Below, in pieces: positions 10,013 to 16,505 of a DNA stretch of 64,000 bases. The stretch is from Burkholderiales bacterium (GTDB taxonomy: Bacteria; Pseudomonadota; Gammaproteobacteria; Burkholderiales; SG8-41): contig DATAJS010000023.1 in NCBI GenBank assembly GCA_036262035.1, positions 124,001 through 188,000 on the forward strand, in the 5' to 3' direction. Within the stretch, counting starts at the first letter, position 1. Each line of letters opens with the position of its first letter. The notes below the pieces were generated by a model. The model was not told the DNA's origin and did not search any database. It worked only from the letters and a program-made list of their open reading frames with translations. The position numbers were made by a program, and so were the translations under genes.

Positions 10013-10292
10013 GATATTCCCCTATCGACCACTTTTCGCGCCCTTTCGAGGCGCTCTTCTACGTTCTATGGGTCCGCTCGGCGCCGAACCACCGGGCGAT
10101 GCTAGCGCAACAAACTAGGTGCTAATTTGAAAACGATTTTTAGATTTATTTGAAACTCGGCGTAGGTGCACAAAGCAGCAAATTTAGTCGCACCGGCGAT
10201 CGACGGCGTCGGCCATTCGAGCTATCCGGGAGACGGGCGTATTGTGTACGGCCACGCTTACAGGAATAAGGCAATAGTTCAAACGTTGCTGC

Positions 10293-10312
10293 TTGACACA
10301 AAGTGCAACATT
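10293..10312. promoter_or_regulatory. Candidate PrsR-type box
   Basis: Plus strand TTGACACAAAGTGCAACATT. On the minus strand the core is GCACTTTGTGTCA, a match to the recurrent 13-mer GCAMWWTGTSWCA. It lies about 280 bp upstream of the priming transferase start. The embedded TTGACA could alternatively be part of a -35 element. Confidence 0.45.
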
Positions 10313-10448
10313 CGTCACGCGCGGCCGGAAAAGACGCCGGCGCACGGCCGCTTCAAGGCAAAGCTGAGGGGGAATTCTTAGACGGCAGTCCCCGACCACC
10401 CCTGCCACGGACTGGGGACTGCGTTTCTTGAGGGTTGCAACGTGGCAC

Positions 10449-10471
10449 GTGCAATTTTACACAAATTGCAC
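10449..10471. promoter_or_regulatory. Perfect 9-bp dyad, candidate PrsR box
   Basis: GTGCAATTT, five spacer bases, then AAATTGCAC: a perfect inverted repeat. On the minus strand its core GCAATTTGTGTAA fits the recurrent 13-mer except at the penultimate base. The 12-mer ACAAATTGCACC here is identical to one upstream of the first PEP-CTERM gene (49603-49614). The symmetry suggests a dimeric regulator site. Confidence 0.55.
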
Positions 10472-10492
10472 CAAGTTGTATGTCGGGGAAAG

Positions 10493-11542
10493 CTATCGGG
10501 CGAACATTTTTCGCAACGCCCGCCCGCCGATGTGCCGCATGGCGGCGAGCAGCCCGAGCGGGCGCCGCGGATCGAACGCCATGATCCCCCACCGCTCCCT
10601 GCGACCCGACATCCAGTCCCGCTTGTAAGGCTCGTCTCCCATTAGGAAATCCACCTCGTCGACGCGGTCGACGTCGAGCGCATGGCGCATCATCTCGAGC
10701 ATGAGCTGGGAGCCGACCGACCATTCCGCGTAGCGCTCGTCGTGGGCGAGCTTGTAGATGGAGGCGGTGCCGCCGGACGTTAGCCACAGCTGGGCCGCGG
10801 CCGGCTGATCGTCGATATAGAGGACGCCCAGGCGCAGCCAGCCTTCGGCGGCGGCGACGCGTATGAGCCGAGGGATGAAGGTCGGATCGGGCTCGGGTTC
10901 CTTCCAGCTTGCGGCATAGACCCGCTCGTACGCACCAACGATCCGCTCGAGGTCGGCGGCCTCGCCCGTCGTGATCGCCACACGCACATCGTGCGAAGCG
11001 GCAAGCTTTCGCGTCTTGCGTCGGATGGTGTTGCGGAGCGCGGCAGGCAGACTCTCGCAATATTGCTCGAACGAGCGCCCGGCGACGTGCAGGTACCAGT
11101 TCGCGAAGCGGAAGTAACGCTGGGTGAGATAGCCCGCGGCGCGAAAAGCGTCCTCCAGCGCAACGAACGTCGGGGCCTCGATCGCGAGCGGCTGCAGGTC
11201 GACGATGTCCCACGCTCGCTCGCGGGCTACGACCCGCGCGACCTCGGGGAGGCAAGTGAGCGCCGCGCCCGGCGTGACCAAGGGTGCGAACAGCGGTGTG
11301 TAGTAGCTCGATAGAGCGCGCAGCGTGCGCGGTCGCCATAAGCCGCGGCCCGCTTCCTCCACGGTAGGTAATTCAGCGATCGACTCGCCGCTCGCCGTCC
11401 TTAGCGAATAGACGCGAACGGGCGCCTCGGCCCTCGGACCCGTTGCGCTCAGCAGTTCGAACCACCGGGGCGACAGAAACACGCTCGCGCCATCGACATC
11501 GGTCCGGCACTCGACTGAAACGGCATTCGGCGAGGCACTCAT
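10493..11542 (-). CDS. GNAT/FemAB-like acyltransferase (CelD/BioF2-type)
   Basis: 349 aa, no signal peptide or membrane helix. The C-terminal two thirds resembles the GNAT-related domain of CelD/BioF2-type proteins: a basic helix (LRNTIRRKTRKL), a strand-turn covering LGVLYIDDQPAAAQLWL, then YKLAHDERYAEWSVGSQLMLEMMRHAL and a late FLMGDEPYKRDW motif. The last motif is typical of this family in polysaccharide loci. It probably adds an acyl group to a sugar or sugar nucleotide in the cytoplasm; the acceptor is unknown. It stands alone between the regulatory region and a divergent operon starting at 11637. Related domains occur at 28564-30702 and 40429-41496. Confidence 0.75.
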   Translation of the reverse strand: MSASPNAVSVECRTDVDGASVFLSPRWFELLSATGPRAEAPVRVYSLRTASGESIAELPTVEEAGRGLWRPRTLRALSSYYTPLFAPLVTPGAALTCLPEVARVVARERAWDIVDLQPLAIEAPTFVALEDAFRAAGYLTQRYFRFANWYLHVAGRSFEQYCESLPAALRNTIRRKTRKLAASHDVRVAITTGEAADLERIVGAYERVYAASWKEPEPDPTFIPRLIRVAAAEGWLRLGVLYIDDQPAAAQLWLTSGGTASIYKLAHDERYAEWSVGSQLMLEMMRHALDVDRVDEVDFLMGDEPYKRDWMSGRRERWGIMAFDPRRPLGLLAAMRHIGGRALRKMFAR

Positions 11543-11636
11543 GCCTGTCGCGGCTTCGGCGCGGGCTTAGAATGCAGCCCAGCCCAACTTTGTTGCTGTG
11601 ATTGGGGCAACGTAGCCACAAGCGCAAAGGTGCAAA

Positions 11637-13082
11637 TTGGACTCAGCTCAACGCCTTCCGATAGTGGTGGACCTGGATGGAACGCTCACCCCGACGGACA
11701 CCCTGCTCGAATCGCTCCTCAAGCTCCTGAAGACGTCCCCGATCGCGCTGCTCAACCTGCCGCTGTGGCTGCTCCACGGCCGCGCACGATTCAAAGCCTC
11801 CGTCACGAGCCGGGTGAGCCTGTCCGTCGAGCACCTGCCATTGCACGGAAAGCTTCTCGCCTACCTTCGCGAGCAGAAGACGCTGGGGCGTTCCATCGTG
11901 CTGGCGACGGCCGCGCACGTGGGGATCGCCCGTGCGATCGGTCAGCATGTGGGCATCTTCGACAAGGTCATTGCGACCGCGGGCGATGATAACCTGAAGG
12001 GCGAAGCGAAACTGCGCGCCATACGCGAGGCCGTCGGCAACGAGTTCGTCTATGCGGGCGACAGCCGCGCGGACGTGCCGATCTGGGAGGCCGCAAAGGC
12101 GGCCATCCTAGTGGGCGTGCCGTCCCGACTCACACGTAGGATTCGTCGGAGCGTCGTCGTAGAACGCGAGTTTCCGAGGCGGTCCGTCGACCTGGGCGCA
12201 TGGGCAAGGGCTTTCCGAGTGCACCAGTGGGTTAAGAACTGCTTGCTGTTCGTACCTGCCCTCACCGCTTTCTCTCTTTCGACGTCGATGCTCAGCCAGA
12301 GCATTGTGGCGTTTGTCGCCTTTTCGCTCGCCGCCTCGGCGACTTACATAGTTAACGATCTGTTGGATCTGGAAGCTGACCGCGCACATCCACGCAAGCG
12401 CACACGTCCGTTCGCCAGCGCGCATCTGCCGATCGCGCATGGGCTCGTCGTCGCTCTCGTCACGTTGGTGATTGGATGCTTACTAGCGTTGGCAGTTTCG
12501 GCAGCGTTCTTTGTGATGCTTTTGATATATCTCGGGCTGACCAGCGCTTACAGCTGGACGTTGAAGCAGTACGTCGTACTCGATGTGTTGGTGCTTGCGA
12601 TCCTGTACACGCTCAGGATATTCGCGGGCTCGGTCGCCATAGGCGTCACGACGAGCTCGTGGCTACTCGCCTTTTCGATCTTTCTTTTTCTCAGCCTCGC
12701 ATTGGTGAAGCGTTGCGCGGAGCTCGTAACGCTACACGAACAGGGGACTTCAACGACGCGCGGCCGAGACTATCGAGTGACCGACCTCGCCGTGCTGTGG
12801 CCGCTCGGAGTCGCCGCTGCGGTATCTGCGATCGTCGTATTCGGGCTCTTCATCGTCACGCCCGAGACCCAGGCACGCTATGCGAGCCCTCAACTGCTTT
12901 GGCTGGTGGGGCTCGGGCTTATTTACTGGCTCACGCGTCTGTGGATCAAGACATCTAGAGGCGAAATGCACGACGACCCGATCGTTTACGCTGCGAAGGA
13001 TCACGGCAGCCGCATCCTTGTCCTCGTAATAATCGCGGTAGTGGTTGTCGCACACACCGTCGCCTTCTCTTGGCCGCTATGA
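11637..13082 (+). CDS. HAD phosphatase-UbiA prenyltransferase fusion (DPPR-synthase-like)
   Basis: 481 aa with two enzyme domains. Residues 1-165 form a HAD phosphatase: DLDGT with Asp12 and Asp14, Thr91 in VLATAAH, and GDSRAD at 141-146. Residues about 185-481 form a membrane UbiA domain of some nine helices. Its first Asp motif is NDLLDLEAD (240-248), continuing into DRAHPRKRTRPFA. That DR-x-HP-x-K-R-x-RP pattern is characteristic of decaprenyl-phosphate phosphoribosyltransferases. The second signature region, SAYSWTLKQYVVLD through LRIFAG, is also present. Inference: UbiA joins phosphoribose to polyprenyl phosphate and the HAD domain removes the 5-phosphate. It is coupled (ATGA) to the SMR transporter. 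Confidence 0.83.
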   Translation: MDSAQRLPIVVDLDGTLTPTDTLLESLLKLLKTSPIALLNLPLWLLHGRARFKASVTSRVSLSVEHLPLHGKLLAYLREQKTLGRSIVLATAAHVGIARAIGQHVGIFDKVIATAGDDNLKGEAKLRAIREAVGNEFVYAGDSRADVPIWEAAKAAILVGVPSRLTRRIRRSVVVEREFPRRSVDLGAWARAFRVHQWVKNCLLFVPALTAFSLSTSMLSQSIVAFVAFSLAASATYIVNDLLDLEADRAHPRKRTRPFASAHLPIAHGLVVALVTLVIGCLLALAVSAAFFVMLLIYLGLTSAYSWTLKQYVVLDVLVLAILYTLRIFAGSVAIGVTTSSWLLAFSIFLFLSLALVKRCAELVTLHEQGTSTTRGRDYRVTDLAVLWPLGVAAAVSAIVVFGLFIVTPETQARYASPQLLWLVGLGLIYWLTRLWIKTSRGEMHDDPIVYAAKDHGSRILVLVIIAVVVVAHTVAFSWPL

Positions 13083-13444
13083 ACCCACTCCTGACTGCGC
13101 TTCTGAGCATAGTGCTTTCAGTCGCGGCGCAATTCTGCCTAAAAGCCGGCATGTCCAGTGCGGATGCCCAGAGCGCCTTGAGCGATCCATTTCGAGTGCG
13201 AGCAGTCGCCGCCATATTCGCGAACGGATATGTTCTCGCCGGCTTCGCGCTCTACGCTCTCGGCGCCGTGGTATGGCTCGCTGTGCTGTCGAAATGGGAT
13301 GTGAGCAAGGCATATCCGCTCGTCGGCCTCGGCTTCCTTGCAACGGTCGCTGTCGGTGCGATTGCGGGAGAGCACGTTTCGCTGCCCCGATTAATCGGTG
13401 TGCTCCTCATTTGCGCCGGCGTATTCATCGTCGCGCGCAGTTGA
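13079..13444 (+). CDS. Small multidrug resistance (SMR/EmrE-like) transporter, probable lipid-sugar flippase
   Basis: 121 aa with four predicted membrane helices. The start is taken as ATG at 13079, which overlaps the upstream TGA (ATGA); a TTG at 13070 is an alternative. The sequence SVAAQFCLKAGM in helix 1 and WDVSKAYPLVGLGFLATVAVGAI in helices 3-4 match EamA/SMR-type proteins of the ArnE/ArnF kind, which flip polyprenyl-phosphate-linked aminoarabinose. Its place between a polyprenyl-phospho-sugar synthase and a GT39 enzyme makes flipping of a lipid-linked monosaccharide the best guess. A drug-efflux role is less likely in this context. Confidence 0.78.
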   Translation: MNPLLTALLSIVLSVAAQFCLKAGMSSADAQSALSDPFRVRAVAAIFANGYVLAGFALYALGAVVWLAVLSKWDVSKAYPLVGLGFLATVAVGAIAGEHVSLPRLIGVLLICAGVFIVARS

Positions 13445-13445
13445 T

Positions 13446-14693
13446 ATGGCGCTCTGCGATATCAGGATGAGCACTCGCGACGTATGCTGGCTCGTAGGCA
13501 TCGTCGCCGCAGGAGTAGTCTTGCGCGTTGCCGCCGTCTTGTTTCTGAAACACATCCCCGAAAGCGACGAGCTCGCTTACATCAGCATGGCCAGAACTCT
13601 CATAAACGGCCCTGCTATGGTGGACGATGCGGGAAATCGCGCCATGTATAACGCGGGCTATCCGCTCCTCGTCGTCGCACCTGTTTTCGCATTGTTTGGT
13701 GAAATCGTCTCACCGGTTCTGACAGCTAACGCCATCTTGGGCGCAGTCACGATCGTTCTTTGCTACTTTGTGGCGGCGGAGGCCGGAGCCGGCCGCTGGG
13801 GAAGACGAATCGCAGCGCTCTCATGGGCCGTATATCTTCCGGCGAGTGTGTATTGCGTCTATGTTCTGAAGGAGAACCTGTTGACGCCGCTAATGCTAGG
13901 CACAATCTGGTGCTTACTACGGCTCATGCAAAAGCCTTCCTGGACCATCGCCCTTGCGGCGGGTTTGTTATTCGGATTGATCTCACTAACCGGTAACGCA
14001 GGGCTCGCGCTCGCCGGCGCCGCAGCTCTCACATTGGTGTTCCTCCCGGTAAACACCAGGAAGCGCATCGTTTTATCTATGATCGTGATGATCGTCGCCT
14101 TCATTACTGTCGCTCCATGGCTCATTCGAAACGCTGTAGTATTGGGAAGCCCTGTGCTCAACACCAACGGGGGTTTCAATCTTTATCTCGGCAACAACCC
14201 CGCTGCGACCGGTTGGTTTGTGTCCATTGCAGATACTCCGCGAGGAGGGAGTTGGGCTGAGCTTCGCCGCAGTGGAGAGGTGCGTGCGTCGAATGTGTTG
14301 AAGCAAGAAGCGCTAGCCTGGATAGCGGAGCACCCCGCCGAATTCGGGATGTTGGCGATCAAAAAGGTGCTTTATTTCTGGACACCGCCATTCCATAGCG
14401 GAAAACAACCGGCGGGAACAGTCGAGAGCTCCGTCAGGCTGCTTTGGGCAATAGAGTTTCTCGTTCTCGCACTCTGTGCTCTAGCCACTGTCTTTCTCAG
14501 CACGCTGCGCGAGCGACGCTGCGCCTTGCTTTGGACTGCCGTGGGTTGCTACACGGCGGTGCACGCGCTCTTCTACGTGATCTTTCGCTATCGCGAACCG
14601 ATCATGCCGCTGGTGTGTATCCTTGCCGCTCTCGCTGTTGAGAGATACTTTGCCGCGGCATCATCTGGACGTGTCGACCGCGGGAGTTCCTGA
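13446..14693 (+). CDS. GT39/ArnT-like membrane glycosyltransferase
   Basis: 415 aa, about ten membrane helices. The first periplasmic loop carries IPESDELAYISMARTL, the acidic signature of GT-C enzymes using polyprenyl-phosphate sugars, and later loops include a GFNLYLGNNPAATGWF segment. It should transfer a sugar from a lipid carrier to an acceptor on the periplasmic side. The start is ATG at 13446, one base after the SMR stop; ATG at 13467 is an alternative. It is the third gene of the UbiA-HAD/SMR/GT39 operon. GC content looks lower than in the flanking core genes, consistent with a transferred variable region. Confidence 0.8.
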   Translation: MALCDIRMSTRDVCWLVGIVAAGVVLRVAAVLFLKHIPESDELAYISMARTLINGPAMVDDAGNRAMYNAGYPLLVVAPVFALFGEIVSPVLTANAILGAVTIVLCYFVAAEAGAGRWGRRIAALSWAVYLPASVYCVYVLKENLLTPLMLGTIWCLLRLMQKPSWTIALAAGLLFGLISLTGNAGLALAGAAALTLVFLPVNTRKRIVLSMIVMIVAFITVAPWLIRNAVVLGSPVLNTNGGFNLYLGNNPAATGWFVSIADTPRGGSWAELRRSGEVRASNVLKQEALAWIAEHPAEFGMLAIKKVLYFWTPPFHSGKQPAGTVESSVRLLWAIEFLVLALCALATVFLSTLRERRCALLWTAVGCYTAVHALFYVIFRYREPIMPLVCILAALAVERYFAAASSGRVDRGSS

Positions 14694-14844
14694 GCGAGAT
14701 AACAGCCCGCAGAATCTCACGCGTGAGAGAGTTGTCGGTAATACCCTCTGCCAAATCAGAAACCAGGCCATCGCTTTCGTCTGCGCTCGACATCAAGGCT
14801 TTCTCTGCCTCGTCTTCTTGGCCCTGATTCGCGGGGCCCGTCAC
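14602..14844 (-). CDS. Possible small acidic ORF downstream of the second GT39 gene
   Basis: 80 codons from GTG at 14844, four bases after the stop of the 14849-16504 gene, so coupling is possible. The product begins VTGPANQGQEDEAEKALMSS and its first 55 residues are acidic and protein-like. No family recognised. It overlaps the 3' end of the convergent GT39 gene by 92 bp, which weakens the case. A perfect palindrome (TCTCACGCGTGAGA, 14715-14728) lies inside it. Confidence 0.22.
   Translation of the reverse strand: MTGPANQGQEDEAEKALMSSADESDGLVSDLAEGITDNSLTREILRAVISLRNSRGRHVQMMPRQSISQQRERQGYTPAA
14715..14728. repeat. 14-bp perfect palindrome between convergent GT39 genes
   Basis: TCTCACGCGTGAGA sits in the 155 bp separating two convergent glycosyltransferase genes. 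There is no T-run next to it, so it is not a clear intrinsic terminator. It may be a bidirectional hairpin or a protein site. Confidence 0.4.
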
Positions 14845-14848
14845 GAAG

Positions 14849-16504
14849 TCAGTTAGTTGCAGGCGGCTTTCCTTCGATGACGTTCATGTTCAGCATCGGA
14901 ATCTCGTTCGTGATCGTGACCGGATCTTTGTTGACCTGACCAAGGTTACGGTAAACGATCAACAACTTCTCTTGCGCATTGTAATTAGCGAGCATCGGGA
15001 ATCGCGTGACCTCCTCGAACTGGGCGCCCCGCAAGACGCTCTGCAGACGCGCCATTTGGTCAAGATCGGTCCAAAAATCGGGCTGTGCGACGACGTAATG
15101 AACCCCCATCGCACTGATGAGATTGCCGATTTCCGCTTCGGTGTAAGTCCTCTGGCCGACTCCCAGGGATCTCCGCACCGAAATCTGCAGCAACATCTTG
15201 TCGGCGCGCAGCACGCGCAGGTCGGGTCGATGCGAGCGAGCGCGCATGTTGAAAATGAACGCGCCGTCGCGATAGCCTGAAAACATTACGTTACTGTACT
15301 GGGGAGCGTGGCGTGACACATAATCCACGACGGCTTCATAGCCCCGCACGTAGTGCACGGGCCTGGTAAACAAAGTAATCGAGAGGGTCATGAGGCCGAT
15401 CGCAATGGCGGATACCGCCGCCCAGCGAGGCGAGCGCTCGAAGATCAGGCTTGCCGAAAACCCTACCGCCATCGCGACCGGCAGCAGCAGGAAAATGCTA
15501 TGGCGCTCCTCTTTCAGGTCGATAGCCGAGAAGAACACATAGCCGACGATGAGCCACGAGAGCAGAAACGTTGCGGTGTGTATCCCCGTGCTGCGATGGC
15601 GCAGAACGGGCTTTGCGAAGACGAATACGATCGCCGCGACCAGCGCGGGCCAGCCGATCTGGCCCGGCAGCTTGCGCGCATACCAGAGCCACCCTTCCAG
15701 GCTTCTCCTCGACACGGCCGCATCCGCGAGGCCCGTAACCGACTGCACGTTGGCCTGACCGAAGTTGAGCGTGAGGTAGATGAGCGGGGCCATCGCGACT
15801 GCCGCAGCCGCCGCGATGATGTACGTATTGCGGTCCCTGAAGAAACTGGCTCCGCGATGGGCAACAAGCGTAATCGCGTAGGGCGCCGCCACGAACACGA
15901 CGGAGAGTTTCGTGTACGCACCGAGGATGAGCAGCGCGACGCTGAGATAGAGCCACCCGATACGCTCTTCGCGTATGTGGCGCACGAAGAAGTACGCGCT
16001 CCACACCAGGAAGGCAAAGGCGGGAATCTCGAGCATGACCTGACGTCCCCAATAGGTCACCTCCGGAGCCGTCACGAGCACCAGCGCAACTGCGAGTGAA
16101 AGCACCGGTGCAAGCCACAGCCTCGCGAAAAAAAAGGTCCCCCACGCGAAGAGTGCATAGCACAGGAAGATGACGAAGAGCGCTGTCTCCTGGGAGACGC
16201 CCAGCACCGCATAAAACGGTGCAAGCAGCACATAGAACAGCGGCGGATAGAAGAGAATCGTGAGCGCCGGATATTGCGAGTAGTAGTTGTAGGCGTAGCC
16301 CTTCAGGTCTGACATCGGAGCGGCGCGAACAAGATCCATCACGAAGGCGCCGTTCAACGCGTGGCGTGGAGAATCGGGCCACGAAAAAGCCCCTCCGGCA
16401 GGCGCACCGAATACGAACAGCAGAGCACAGAGCGTACACAGGATGGCGCAATACGCCGGCGCCTCGAGCGGATGCAGGTGTTCGTTCGTAGACATGAGAC
16501 CCAT
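14849..16504 (-). CDS. GT39-like membrane glycosyltransferase (second)
   Basis: 551 aa, about eleven helices followed by a C-terminal soluble domain (about 420-551). The first periplasmic loop has SWPDSPRHALNGAFVMD, an acidic GT-C motif, and a VTYWGRQVMLEIPAF segment follows. It is probably a periplasmic glycosyltransferase using a polyprenyl-linked donor; acceptor unknown. The start at 16504 lies one base after the polymerase stop; ATG at 16495 is also possible, and an ORF extension further upstream is rejected because it overlaps that gene. Last gene of a five-gene leftward operon running from 23426. Confidence 0.8.
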   Translation of the reverse strand: MGLMSTNEHLHPLEAPAYCAILCTLCALLFVFGAPAGGAFSWPDSPRHALNGAFVMDLVRAAPMSDLKGYAYNYYSQYPALTILFYPPLFYVLLAPFYAVLGVSQETALFVIFLCYALFAWGTFFFARLWLAPVLSLAVALVLVTAPEVTYWGRQVMLEIPAFAFLVWSAYFFVRHIREERIGWLYLSVALLILGAYTKLSVVFVAAPYAITLVAHRGASFFRDRNTYIIAAAAAVAMAPLIYLTLNFGQANVQSVTGLADAAVSRRSLEGWLWYARKLPGQIGWPALVAAIVFVFAKPVLRHRSTGIHTATFLLSWLIVGYVFFSAIDLKEERHSIFLLLPVAMAVGFSASLIFERSPRWAAVSAIAIGLMTLSITLFTRPVHYVRGYEAVVDYVSRHAPQYSNVMFSGYRDGAFIFNMRARSHRPDLRVLRADKMLLQISVRRSLGVGQRTYTEAEIGNLISAMGVHYVVAQPDFWTDLDQMARLQSVLRGAQFEEVTRFPMLANYNAQEKLLIVYRNLGQVNKDPVTITNEIPMLNMNVIEGKPPATN

Positions 16505-16505
16505 T

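Larger units (their letters stand above)
10013..10492. other. 480 bp gene-free regulatory region upstream of the priming transferase
   Basis: No credible gene is seen on either strand; the short ORFs here lack family features. The stretch is AT-richer than its surroundings and carries two matches to the 13-base motif found near the PEP-CTERM genes (10293-10312 and 10449-10471) and a weaker one (10165-10177). It most likely holds the promoter and control region of the leftward operon beginning at 10012. I searched the minus strand by eye for a GG-N10-GC -24/-12 promoter and found only one weak match, which I do not call. Confidence 0.6.

Noticed and set aside
11626-11638. GGTGCAAATTGG near the start of the UbiA-HAD gene as another PrsR box
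   Set aside because: It matches only half the motif and overlaps the gene start; too weak to call.
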